Part shown: positions 22,906 through 34,410 of the stretch, one piece after another | Layout: each line of letters opens with the position of its first letter | Position numbering within the stretch: the first letter of the stretch is position 1 | DNA from: Tricholoma matsutake | Taxonomy: Eukaryota > Basidiomycota > Agaricomycetes > Agaricales > Tricholomataceae | Length of the DNA stretch: 64,000 bases | Direction of reading: 5' to 3' | NCBI GenBank assembly: GCA_026075535.2 | Contig: AP026538.1 | Location: forward strand, 10,912,001-10,976,000 | Made by a program: the position numbers and the translations under genes | Notes under the pieces: model-generated | What the model was told of the DNA's origin: nothing | Database searches by the model: none | Seen by the model: the letters and a program-made list of their open reading frames with translations, nothing else

Positions 22906-23330
22906 GCCTCAGTTCAGAGCATTCCAGCTGCAAATAAATTAATGAAAGAATTGGCTGGCCCTTCCACCACATTCCAAAACATTGGAACTCTTTCCAAGCA
23001 TTGAGCCTCAGTTCAGAGTAATGTCAGCATTCCAGCTGCAAATAAATTAATGAAAGAATTGGCTGGCCCTTCCACCATATTCCAAAGTATTGCAACTCTT
23101 TCAAAGTATTGTGAGCCTCAGTTCAGAGTAATGTCAGCATTCCAGCTGCAGATAAATTGATCAAAGAATTAGGCAGCCTTTCCACCACATTTTAAAGCAT
23201 CACAACTCTTTCCAAGTATTGTGAGCCTCAGGTCAGAGTAATGTCAGCATTCCAGCTGCAGATAAATTGATCAAAGAATTGGCTGGCCAGTGCACTACAT
23301 TCCAAGACACTGCAATTCCTGCATCCGTTG
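22906..23330 (+). repeat. four tandem repeats of about 100-110 bp
   Basis: Units start at GCCTCA at about 22906, 23005, 23115 and 23225 (periods 99, 110, 110). They share AATGTCAGCATTCCAGCTGC and AAAGAATT...GGC. Each can be read as ASVQSNVSIPAANKL..ELAG, suggesting degenerate protein-coding repeats, but 110 is not a multiple of three. Confidence 0.85.
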
Positions 23331-23377
23331 TTATGAATAGGTAACCTGTTATTTACATCTGTCAAACTTGGAGGGTT

Positions 23378-25146
23378 TAGGGATGCCGAAGTTCAGTTCA
23401 GTTCGGTTCTTTGAGAATTTCACTGAACCTAGAACTGGGCTTCAGGTTCGGTCCAGGCAATCTGCCAAACCCTGAACCAGACCATCAGTTCAGGTTCAGA
23501 AAGGGTTCGAACTCGAACCGAACTTTTTTGTGTACAAAAAATCTGTAACACTGAGACAACATGTAGAATATAATTAGTGAGATAAGTACAGAGAACTACA
23601 TTGAACAAAGTACTATCCCCACAATGTGAGGGTTGGTGAGCCAAGCCAGGATGCTCATTCCAGGATTGTGGTGTTGTGTTGCAGGGATGAGGGGGCGCTG
23701 TGGCAGGAAGGGATCAGGAGGGCTACCCATCTTTTTTGTCGTGTACCATTGTTTCGTTCTACAGCATTGATGTTGGCTGATGGGCTCACAATCCACCCTG
23801 CGAGCAGTGGCTTGCAGGCGTGGTGGCATGGTGGTCATCTCCCCCTCCCTCTCGTTCCCTTGATGTGTCACTCCCCCCCATTGTCTGCACCCGCGAACCA
23901 CCGTACAAACAGCTGCTTGTAGGCATGGTGGCAGGCACCATGTCGTTTGGCAGTGTTGTGGGCCCCTTGTCCTCATCGTATGAGGTTGCTAGCACCCGTG
24001 AACCACCCCATGAGCAGTGGCTCACAGGCATGGGGGGCGGGTGCTGGGTTGTCCCATTGTTGTTGTGGGATGCTGAGGTTGTTCGTCGTCATCGTGGGGC
24101 TAGGGTGCTCGTTTCCATCGTCGTTGTCTGTTTTGGTGGGTTAGTGTGATGTAGCGCATTTACGAGAGTAGTAGGGTACTCACCTGGCAGGTATCCCCCT
24201 CCACGGGTCTCCCGGCACCCCTCTTCCACCTCTTGTCCCCCTTTGCCACCTCCTGTCGATAACCAAAAGGCTCACATCCCGTTTTGACAGGGAGGAGGGG
24301 TTTGTGCAGTCGTAGTTAGGTATAGGTCGTCTAGTGTTGACAACCATTGTTACCAGTAGTTTAGAACCTAAAAAGAAAAGAGATTAGTTGGTTGATCAGA
24401 ACAAGAGTTCAGTCACGGAACTCCCCCCGTTGTTTTGTTGTCATGCCCCATCATCACTGGGTCGGCATGGTCCTCTTCGACTGGCACCAGCTGATCTCGT
24501 TAGTTGTGCTCATTTGTTGGTTGGTGTAGTCCCTATCATTTCCCTGTGTTTGTGGCCACTGTTTAGTGGTGCTGTTAGATTCGATAACCTTTGCCAGGGG
24601 TGGTAGGAGCCTTCGTGGTTGGGGGTCACCTGTTGGCATACCTGCAAATATCTGTAGGTTAGAATGTTAGTAAAAGAAAAACGACATAATTTTAACTCGG
24701 GAGGCAACACCTCCCTAGCATCCCTTTAACCTGCAGCCAGCATGGTTGATGCATACGATGTGGTGGTGAGTTGGTTGTGGTTGCTGTCAAAGCTTGTGGT
24801 TTGACTCGGATACAGGAGAGCATGGGACAAAGTAGCAACAAACATTTACTAATGGTCACATCATCACTGGATGGGGCATCATCGTCGGGATTGTAAGAGA
24901 CATTGAGAAGAGGGCCTCAGACTTCTGTGCTATTAGTAGTAGTAACATGGGAAACTTTTTCCAGAGTTTTCGGAAGTCACAACAACTAAAAAAGGTTCAG
25001 TTCAAACCAGGTTCTGCCTTGCCCGAACCCAGAACCGGACTTGTGGTCCAGTTCTGCACAACCATCGAACCTTGGACCGACCTTTGGTCCGGTTCTGAAA
25101 AGTTCAGGTTTGAACTTTGGTTCAGAACCGGACTGCGGCATCCCTA
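23378..25146. mobile_element. hAT-like non-autonomous DNA transposon
   Basis: This is a 1769-bp element with terminal inverted repeats TAGGGATGCCG at 23378-23388 and CGGCATCCCTA at 25136-25146. Weaker inverted similarity extends further, in GGTTCGG/CCGAACC-type words. It is flanked by an exact 8-bp duplication GGAGGGTT (23370-23377 and 25147-25154). An 8-bp duplication with a TAGGG-type terminus is the hallmark of the hAT superfamily. There is no transposase frame. The interior holds hairpin motifs in reverse orientation at about 23789-23810, 23897-23918 and 24000-24022. Confidence 0.88.
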
Positions 25147-25154
25147 GGAGGGTT

Positions 25155-26235
25155 CAGCAATTCCCATCTGGTTATATCTGTATCTCCACATTTTCCTGAT
25201 GATGGATTTCCAAAGGCTGCCCAGTTTTCCCTGGCATCAAACACGATGAGATGGTCAGGCTGTGAGGTGGAAGGTCCAACTTGTACTCCAAGGTTTCAAA
25301 CAGATATATGGAAGGAACTATACCAAAACAACCTCACCTACAGCATGCATGGAATCTTGGTGAAGTCTTCTACACATCACCACATTGTTGGGATGGGATG
25401 CCCAACAAATCAATATCAAGACAGCTTTCCTCTAACATGACCTTTGCTTGTTCATTGGAGAACTGGTGTGGGGCTCTGGTGACAGGAATTTAGAAAATCT
25501 TGTCCTTTCAAACAATCTCCACAAATTCAAATGGGGTTGCAACTTGCTGGCTTTACTCAGGGTAAGTTTGAATGTTGCGACAGTGGAACAGGAGTTGGGT
25601 CACAATAAAGCTGCTTTGGACCTTGAGGGTGTCTTGATATTTGAGTTGGATGTTTGGGAGGTGGAAGAACAATATCTGGGACATTTTTGAGTGGGGAGGG
25701 ATGTCGGGGCATATTGTTTCGAAGAAGATGCAGAATGGTCAAATTCATCGAAAAAAATGAAGGAAAATTTTTTTCTCATGGGAACAAAAATCATCAAATA
25801 TCTCCACAACCCTGAACTGGATTACTCTCAAGTTGAGAGTCTCAACCTCAAAAAAATCGAACTCCCACCCCCATTTAACCCCAAAATCGACCTTGGGTCT
25901 TTTTTTTTGAATCCCGGCCCCTTGGTTGACAATCGAGTTTATCTGCCTATACCACCTGACTCGGCATTCCCGATGTTTAGAGAGAAATTTGACCTGGCGA
26001 GTGCCAACATAATTCAGTGCTTATAAATATCGGAACGATATACAGCAAAATAATTAAATCGCAAGTTTACAGTACCGTCCGATGATCCAACAGTCCATAG
26101 TGGTAATGTAAATATAAGTATGCGCATATGTCCATATATCAGCGTAAAAGTGTATAGTATGAACAAATGTATCAGTAGAGCAAAATTATGTCGACAATCC
26201 GGTCAGCAGAGGGTTGTAGCTGTTTAAGTCCATTA
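25155..26235 (+). other. no recognised gene; two adjoining open frames
   Basis: Open frames at 25448-25690 and 25691-26026 (111 codons) adjoin. The second contains EEDAEWSNSSKKMKENF and a proline-rich stretch. Neither shows a motif I recognise. They may be exons of an unknown protein or chance. The rest of the stretch down to the GMC stop codon shows nothing. Confidence 0.3.
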
Positions 26236-28735
26236 TTAGTATGAAGCTTTGATCAAATCCGCGGCCTTCTCCGCCACGCCATACAGCGTGGCCGACAGAT
26301 GTGCGCTAATCTGCAACGGCATGATCGAGGCGTCCACGACACGCACATTCGCCGTATCGAAGATCTTGAGCTGGGCATTGACAACACCTACGGAGTATAG
26401 GTCAGTCACGTAGCTTGAAGATGGAACATGCACAAAAACAACGCACCACCAAGGCTGCGTCTCATCATCGCCGCTGTACCAATAGGATGCGCAACGGGAA
26501 CGAAAGTGTCCTGTATCCACGATGCCCAGGCTGCATCGGTACCGCGTTGAGCGTTGTCCGGTACGGCGCTGCCAGGGATAGTTTCGGTGATACATATCGC
26601 GCTATCGATATTTATAAGTCAGAATGAGTATGCGAAAAGATCCAGTTTCGAGACAAACTTCAGGGGAGGAGAACTAAAGATCCTCCGAGCTAAACGTGCG
26701 GTGGCGACTTGGATGTCAAGATCGATGTCGGCGGAGAAGTATCCAACTCTGACTGTGGGATACGTGAACGGGTCAGTGCTCTAATAGAAGGGATGTCTGT
26801 AAGTGAGCTCATGACAAAAATCATGACCTACAGTGATCTTCACGGTGCCTCTGCTAAATGGGAGAAGATTCCACATGTCGAATCCGCAGTCGCTGTGCAA
26901 AACGCGATTAGATCAACCACACATCAACAAGGAAACCAAAAGCACATACTTAGGATACCCAGTGTCGTAAAATAGCTCAGAAACAGGAGCTGTTAACCAC
27001 CACCGTCAGCGAACTAAAAACTTCTGTAATCATTCATACGACGCACCATTGCTGTTAATGATCAGATCAGCCTGCACCTGGTAGATCTGTTGCAGAGCGG
27101 CAGCTGACAGCCCAGATGCTGCCTGTGATGTAGCCCATGTCGGGATTGATGACCTGATCTTGGAAACAGAGGCATTGGCCTGTGCGCCGAACACTTGATA
27201 TATATTCGGGAATGCAATTGCGTCGGATGGACCGCTTCCGCCTGGGTTGAATCCGTTGCCAGTTGCGCCGAGGTTGCTCTGGGTCTAAAAGACGATTAAT
27301 AATTCGAGAGAGAACACAAAGACAAATGTTTACCTGTTCCTGCAAGTTCCTACCGACCGTCTGCAGATCGACGAGAGTAGGAATGTTGAGGGGTCCAAGA
27401 ATAGCGGAGTCTCCGATCCCAGAAAGTTGGAGAAGTGCAGGGGTCTGTGGATGGATATCACTTAGTAAGTGTCGCGTGGATTTGGAATGAAACACGTACC
27501 TGGATGGCACCAGCAGCAACAATGACTTCCCGGCGGGCATTTGCCGTATAACGCGTCGAACCACCACTTGCAGGGGCGAACTCGACACCGGCTGCAGTGA
27601 TAGGGATGGTCGTGTTGCCCCAGTTGATCTTCGTAACCTGGATAGGAAACCATATTATTAGATCAATTCAATGAACACAAAACTTGGAGTGACGAACGAG
27701 ATGGGTAGTCAGAGTCAACCAGTTTGTCCTAATACTTTCCACGGGAGTAAGATAGGCCTGGGGAGCCGAAGACCGATGGTCAGAATCATGCCAGTTCATC
27801 GTCTGCGAATCACCAAAATTAACAGGGCGAACCTCTAAAATTCTGGGAGGGATAAATACCAAAGGTGTAATGGAAACGCAGTTCGGAGTACCGCCGTTCA
27901 AGTCTTTGTAATGGTTGATACCCGTAAGATTGACGATGGTGTCGACGAAAGCCGTTTGCTGGGGTCCTCCATACATCAGGTCAGGGTACGTTACTTGTAC
28001 AGGGCCAGAAGTTCCGTGGTAGCTCGCAATATATTGAGCGCCCTTAGCTGCTTGCTGCGCATTGGGAGGGGAGAATGTTTCCGACTGCAATCCTAGTGGT
28101 GAGCGTCGAAGATTGGGGGAAAGGGGAACAGATCAGCTTACCTTTTTCATGTAACTCCATAAGCCACTCCAGTCCCACCCCACACCCGACTCTGAGGTTT
28201 CGAGCAAGGTAGTCCAAGAGTCATATTGTGCCTTTAGCCCTCGAGTGTAATGAGCACCGTTGATAGAAGCTGGCGATGAAAACAAATCACAAGGGAAAGT
28301 CATCCCTATGATCGACATGATAAGTGGAGGGACTTACATCCTCCGCCCAAAGTTTTACCGCTGCACAACTAGTTAAATCAAAGGAACATGAAAGAAACTG
28401 GACGCTTACCCAGGCATATTACCTTTTTCCGTTGGCCATGCCCAATTCCGATTCGAGCCAAAGAATGTACCATAGTTATACACATCGTAAACTTGAGGAT
28501 TCAGTCTCTCGTCCGCACCGGCTTCAATCATCAACACTGTGACGCTCGCATTCTCTGCTAGTCTGGCAGCGACGGTTGTGCCGGTAAGGCCTCCGCCCAC
28601 GATGATGTAGTCAAATGTTTGTCCATTGGCGAGAGCTGGGTCGGTCGTAACGCCTGACGCACGCTTTTGCAGCACGGGAGACCCGAAAGAATGGACAACC
28701 AGTGCTAATATGACGCAGAGAACCACGGGGATCAT
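26236..28735 (-). CDS. GMC oxidoreductase, aryl-alcohol-oxidase-like, secreted
   Basis: An intact 13-exon gene can be built on the minus strand: 28735-28410, 28360-28338, 28269-28142, 28084-27860, 27802-27698, 27637-27500, 27444-27334, 27284-27047, 26989-26950, 26892-26832, 26780-26659, 26601-26447, 26387-26236. This totals 1824 nt and 607 residues, normal for the family. Residues 1 to about 19 form a signal peptide. The FAD-binding GGGLTG is at 47-52. TPNCVSITPLTMNWHDSDHRSS-like wording and LLQLSGIGD follow. The two active-site histidines appear as HPIGTA (about 544) and ISAHLSATLY (about 587), 43 residues apart as in aryl-alcohol oxidases. Family members oxidise aromatic or other alcohols and release H2O2 during lignocellulose attack. 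Exact substrate unknown. All introns are GT-AG, 49-68 nt. Confidence 0.93.
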
Positions 28736-30986
28736 TGGGTACTGAGGGAAAGAAAAGACTCTGGTTGTGATTTACATTTGTAGAAGCGGTCGTAGCGGCA
28801 TTATGTTGACCCATTTCGTTTTTGATCCTCCGTAATGATAAACGAATCTGCGCGCGGTGACTCATCGTGTGACGAAATCATTGGCGGCTTTCAGTGCCCG
28901 AAATTTCCAAGATCTAGACTGTTGGCTTGAAAAGTTTTGTTGGTTTACTCCTTAACGAAGGATGCTGCAGCGATATTATGTTCCGTTGCATTGTTGGTGG
29001 AAAGTCCCGATTCGGGGCTAAGAAAGCCATGTGACATGTTTACGCAACTTCCCAACAACTTCCAGCAATATAGAATGCTTGTCGACCATGTGTCCTCTGC
29101 TCATAATTCATGAACGAATGAAGATAGATGAAGATAGGAAAACCTCTGAAAACCTAAGGAACTAATCCCAAATTCAAATCACGCGCCACCACCCAAAACC
29201 CCATGACCGTCTCAAAATTAAAATGCCGATAGTAACACGCCGATGCTTCTCGGACCCTTACTCTTCGTTGCGATTCGAAAGGACTCTCTTCGTGTTGGGT
29301 AAACGATCTTCTAGTGTTTTTTTTTTCGAATTCTAGAGTGAGAAACGCGGTGCAATGCAGTTCCACTACTGGTGACTTGAATCTTCACTCGCCGCCACTG
29401 CCACGCAAACAATAATCTGACAAGGCCCAGGGCTTCTAGAGCGTACTGCTGCATCGGTTGACAGTTGTGCATCGGCTGTTCTAGACTTCCGGAAGTGGAA
29501 TCTCCAAACTGAAAACATCCAAACAACTAATTTTAGCGACGTCTTGCCACAGCCTCTTTTGCTCAGATGCGAAACCTCCACAATTGTCCGGCAAATCCGG
29601 CACCGAAATTTGATTGAAGTAGCAGGACGGCTGTAACAGTACGGTCGGAACTGTTCTCAAGTTATTCGAGGCAATGTCCATGCATGTAGAACGTACCCCA
29701 AAGTCAACCTGAACTTTTCACGTCCTAACACCAACGTCCTAGTATCGATTCGATATACCTTCAACCCAACCTCTTTTCACACCCCCACGATCACTAGCGA
29801 ATACGGTACCGCGATGCTCCGATATTATCGTCGTCAAAATCAAAGATCTCAATCATACTCCGAGTCGTCCTGTGTTGAGCGTTCCCTCCTCAATGTGAAC
29901 ACGAACTAGTAACCAAGTGACTATAGTACAAGACCGCTTTGAAGTTTGATCTGGATGATAAAGACTGCCCGCTCCATGGCCCCAGGCACTGTTCTCATAG
30001 TGCTCGCCATTCTTGTAGTGCTTACCATTCTTGTCATTCTCGTAGCAGTCAGATAAGCTCCGGCGGCTTCATGCGATGCCACCGATTGTGTATAGCTGGA
30101 TGTCAGTTTTGTAAGGAATGGAAGCACGGATCATATATGTCTCATAACATATTGGATTTGAGACCATCCAGAGAACTCCACACAGGGCGCCCAGCCGAAA
30201 AAGCTGGTATATCGGTTCAGCGTGAGAGAGAATACGTACATCCGGGGTCCTTGTCCTATAATGGGTAGCTACTACTATTTCATTCAATTCACCCACCTGT
30301 TAATCCCACCAATGACCTCTTATTAGAGGTGGACCTACATATGTGGTCCTCCTCTAACAAGAGTAAGTTAGATAGCTACAGCCCTCCGTCAATAAACCTT
30401 CGTTAATGTTCAAGGAACTTAAGATAATCTCCTCGGAATGTGCCGAGCATCACAGTGGCTTTGTTTGGCATCACCATCATTGGCATCAATAGCGCCCAGA
30501 CAGCGCCCATCAATCAGTTGTCTTGTCACTGTTATGCCCGCACTCCGCCCTCCCGCTCATCGTCTCTCAACGTGTTCGCTCAGATTTGCTTGGATGCCCA
30601 CCATACTTTGTATCCACCTTCTCACACAACATCCTAGCACAATCATTCTCCCTACTCCGGTCTTCCTGTCTGCAATCATAAGTGGGGCTTCTATCTGTAA
30701 ATCACCTGTTACTCCTCATCTGTCTCAACAGTGCCTGGATAGTGTAAATACGATGCATTCTATGATATACAAGATTTACAGGAGAGGGTGCAGTAGGTAT
30801 AGAAAGAGGAACAGCTGGCCCCAGGCATGGTTCAGTCTGTAGCGAGTGGTAAAGCCAGTGATTCTGTTGAATCATCCTTTGCTGATGTACTCATCGCTGT
30901 CATCGATGAACTTGTGGCTCTTAGGACCAGGTGGGAGTTTCTTTGTGGCATTTGCTGTCGTTGCCATACCACTCCTTTGCTTCTTT
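28736..30986. other. intergenic, no gene recognised
   Basis: This is CpG-normal unique-looking sequence upstream of the GMC gene. Short open frames lack motifs. An imperfect inverted repeat lies at 30323-30357 with arms TTAGAGG.GGACC and GGTCC.CCTCTAA. It could be the end of an old LTR (TGTTAGAGG read on the minus strand from 30359), but no matching end or duplication was found. Confidence 0.5.
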
Positions 30987-33171
30987 CTAGGTGCTGCTTC
31001 TCCGCATTCTCGCCATCTCCATCACGATTGTCACTGTGCCCTTCTTGTTCACTGTTATGCTCATCTCGTGTGCGCTTCCTTCTGCTAGTGCCTGCTGCAG
31101 AATCCTTAGCACCCTTTTTCCTCGTCTTGCCTTTGTCTGATCTCTCCTTCCTTTTCTTAATCCCTGGCTCCCAGCAGCTTCTCTTGCTGCGAGCTTCTCT
31201 GCATGATCTACCTGCTGCCATCGCAACTGTGCCACCCACTTCCACTCCCCAACCTTGAGCGCCTGCCGTAGTTGTCGTATATCACCAACCGTGCCAATCT
31301 CGGAGGGATTAGCAAAATTTACAGCTATAGGCCACCCAAGCAACTCAACCTTGTACTTGGTGACAATATCATGTTCATACTTGATGTAGCTCATGCTGAT
31401 GTTCTTCCTATTTAAGATTGTGCCTGTAGGGTTGCATCAGATTGTGGCAGCTAGCTGTGTGAACAGTCTGATCGCTCACGAAGGCCATCGATTATTAGGC
31501 ACGTGCAGTCAATTCAGAGACTTTGTAGATTCTCTTGGGGACTCTCTGATGATTGGTTGTTAGGGTTCTTCTGACAGTGTTTGAGACATGGGACACACCT
31601 CCGTTTCTAGTGCAGGCCCATTGCTCGAATCTTGCAAGGAAGTCCATCAGCTCCAGCTTCAACACCTCGGAAAGGAAGGCAATAGCATCATCAGAGTCGC
31701 TCCAGGAGGGCAGGGTGGTATTGCTAAGATGTGTACGGGTGAAGAATACCAATGCGCATACACCGGTGCATTCTGACAGGTTTCTTATCTGAACAACATC
31801 AGTCGAGTCTGAGACTCACTGTCACGATCTGTTCCTCGCCCACTCGGAACCTGCAACCTTCTGATCTTTTCCACTTTTCCTAACTCAACTCCTTCCACCT
31901 TCGTTCCGGCCCCCTTGCACTGCCCACACTGCTGTGCACCAGGCTGCCTTGTACAGCAACCACAGCTGCCTTCCAAGGCTGCCATCTAGTTTTGCAAATT
32001 CAACTACGGATTCCTGTGCAGCCTCTGCTAGGCAATTTATCTACGCAGTTGAGACACTGCCGCAGTTTCCGTTTCCGTTCTGCTCTTGTTCCGGACTCTA
32101 GTATTTAAGCTTAGTTAGTTTTGCTTTGTATTCCTCAGTTCGTATATTGACATAGACTTGACTTTACTCTGTCAATCTAAAACCTCTTTCTACTCCAACT
32201 CCTGACCTCTAAGAGTCTGAACTCCATTCGACTCAACCTCTAGTTCCCCTCTGAAGTTCTAGTCTCATCTGAACTTAGCCTAAGTCCCTCCATACTCCTT
32301 CCCACATTTACCTGCACTCTCCCACTCCTATCTCTAAAACCTCTACTCGAAATTAGGACACCAGATGAGGTGAAGGGTGCAGCTTCTTACAAGCTGAAGC
32401 CAAGTCCTTTTCATTACCCATCCGCATAATCCGCTACGACCTGACAATCTTCTGCTCTCAAACACCCACTGGGTCCGACCGGATTCCAACGAGCCCTTTC
32501 AGATCAGTTCTTAACACTCACCCAAAGTGTGCATAGGTACATACCTCTTTGGCCACCCTATCGACAACTCCCCAGCAATCCAACGCAGCTGATACATTTG
32601 ATGTGTGCACCCCTGTTCTCTTCAACTCCCGATGGGCCTGCAGATCATCGATGAATTTCTGCTGCTGGAGTTTGGATAGGTCCTGCATCTCAGTGTCATT
32701 GTCTACAAGATGCTGGATATCCGCAAGCTTCAGGTGATCACCAAGCTCACGATCTGAGGAATGTACATGTTAACACATATGAGCATGTTCATCCAGCATA
32801 GCCTACTTACCTGCATTTATTTCAAGCCCTTTGGCATGAACTAACACATTTTGTAGTGATGGTGCACACATATTTTGGTAGCTAGTTTCACTGCTGAGGA
32901 GTTGTCCAATGTTTGCCTCTGACTTATTATACTTCTTTGACAGCCTTGTAACTTCAGTCTTGCAAACATCCAAGAATGCAGCAATTTCAAGATGCAGAGC
33001 ACCACCATTCTCCTTGTTAAGTGCACGCTTTGCGTCGGCAGTTATTTTTGTGGCATCACTGAGCTTTGGATGAGGATGCAAGCGAGACAGTTGACAGTCC
33101 TTGGTTGGATTGTGAGTAGCCAAGGTAGAGTTATGTTCATTAGCAGAGGTGATTTCATTAGAAGCTGACAT
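30987..33171 (-). CDS. conserved basidiomycete hypothetical protein, solo LTR in intron 2
   Basis: A minus-strand model has exons 33171-32811, 32753-32545, 31788-31503 and 31423-30987, giving about 430 residues with all joins in frame. Exon 2 has LGDHLKLADIQHLV and QQQKFIDDLQAHRELKRTG. Exon 3 has LPSWSDSDDAIAFLSEVLKLE and FARFEQWACTR-like wording. Exon 4 has YEHDIVTKYKVELLGWP and NPSEIGTVGDIRQLRQALKVGEWKW, a pattern I know from many uncharacterised mushroom proteins. Function unknown. Intron 2 is 756 nt because it contains a 697-bp solo LTR; without it the intron would be 54 nt. The 3' end is uncertain. A lysine-rich alternative frame (IKKRKERSDKGKTRKKG) to 30832 looks more family-like, so a frameshift near 31165 may have damaged the gene. 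Confidence 0.65.
31820..32516 (+). repeat. solo LTR (third family) inside an intron
   Basis: This 697-bp segment begins TGTCACGATCTG and ends GTTCTTAACA, flanked by the exact 5-bp duplication CTCAC (31815-31819 and 32517-32521). A TATTTAAGC box lies near 32100. It is not obviously homologous to the A or B LTRs. Orientation is uncertain; the plus strand is chosen from TATA placement and TG...CA ends. It lies wholly within the intron between GAG|GTATGT and TTCAG|ATAAG of the hypothetical gene. Confidence 0.88.
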
Positions 33172-33401
33172 TATGTTATTCACTGACAGAACTGAAGAAA
33201 AAACCTGAATCCCCATACACCATCAATCATCAATCATTCTTCATCTTACCTTCCATTGTCTCCCACTTGCAAAGGTAAATATATATACATCATCGTCTGA
33301 CTTCTATATTCTAAGCCCAATCTCACTTCCACAAGTGAGTGGTTTGCAGACAATACCCTCCCGCTGATGCGTCCATTTTTACAGAACAAGACTAATTTCT
33401 A
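33172..33401. promoter_or_regulatory. shared divergent promoter region
   Basis: About 230 bp separates two start codons pointing away from each other. It contains AAATATATATACATC near 33275 as a possible TATA element and pyrimidine-rich stretches. A bidirectional promoter is inferred from the spacing only. Confidence 0.4.
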
Positions 33402-34362
33402 ATGCCTTGCACTGTCCTTGAACTGGCTGACCTCAAGGATTTTGACTTGGTGGCATTCAACAACATGATGCTCTCTGATGATGAAGCGAAGGAAGAAGTG
33501 TTTACCCATGTTAACGAAGATTGTTTGCATGGACCTCCCATCCAGAGTTCAGCTCGCTCGAGAAGGGGAAACACTGCCTGGGTTGTCTTTAATGGAAGGA
33601 AGGTCGGGGTGTTTGAAACTTGGTATGCATGCTTTACATTGAAGGGTGATTTTTCATTGATCAATGCACTATAGGGCTACAACCATAGCACAGACGAGCA
33701 GCTTCCCTGATGCTAGTCAACTTGGTTATCGGACATGCGAAGCTGCTCAGGACACGTGGGATCATGCCCTCGCCAACCATACCGTAGGTCCTCCTGGTTC
33801 TTCCCAATGTGCACCTGCTGCTGCTTCCGTTTTTCATCTCAGTGTTCATACGCCCCCAGCGAGGTTGAACATGGGCTGGATGCTGTTGGGCTGTAGCCAG
33901 AGGATCCCAAGTGTTCATGCTCAGAGCACGGGACATCCGATTACCCCCTTGTTGCCACACGCTGAAGTGCCACAGAGCCCATCACCTGTCCCACCTGCTC
34001 CTGCTCGACCATTCCTGCCGCTCCCCTCGGTACCTGTGACTCCAAGGTAGTCTGTACTACCTGTGACCCTGAGATGCATCTTGACTCGATGCTCTCCTAT
34101 GACCCCTGAATTTGGGTTAAGTGATAAAACTGCTTATTGGGTCGTCACAAGCGGTGCCAACCCTGGTGTTTATCTCAGAAAGTAAGACATCTTTTTATGA
34201 TTCGGCTGAAGCTAAATTGTTCTTTTCAGGGCTGCAGCATCTGCTGCCTTAGGTTCTCACAGTCCTTGCAGGCTTACCAAGGTTGGGAATTGTGAACAAG
34301 CTGATTGTGCATTTACAAGCACCTACATGCGAGGTGAAGTTGTTGAAGTATATGAGGAGTAG
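33402..34362 (+). CDS. protein with two RNase H1 N-terminal-like domains
   Basis: An intact four-exon model is 33402-33622, 33675-34046, 34122-34181 and 34230-34362 (786 nt, 261 residues). Introns are 52, 75 and 48 nt with GT-AG ends. Residues about 57-110 read AWVVFNGRKVGVFETW...FPDASQLGYRTCEAAQ. This matches the RNase H1 N-terminal (caulimovirus viroplasmin-like) pattern YVVxxGRxxGVYxxW ... G.. ... F.t..eA. A second, shorter copy lies at about 198-260 (YWVVTSGANPGVYL, then ALGSHSPCRLTK). A proline-rich linker joins them. There is no RNase H catalytic domain. In other proteins the domain binds RNA-DNA hybrids or dsRNA. Function unknown. Gypsy A begins 48 bp after the stop codon. Confidence 0.7.
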
Positions 34363-34410
34363 TATGCCCAATGTACAATATATCTACAGGTATGTGTAGT
34401 TGACTGTTAG

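Noticed and set aside
30298..30359. A tiny TGTTA...TAACA element
   Set aside because: The inverted ends are suggestive but there is no target duplication and no second copy in the window.
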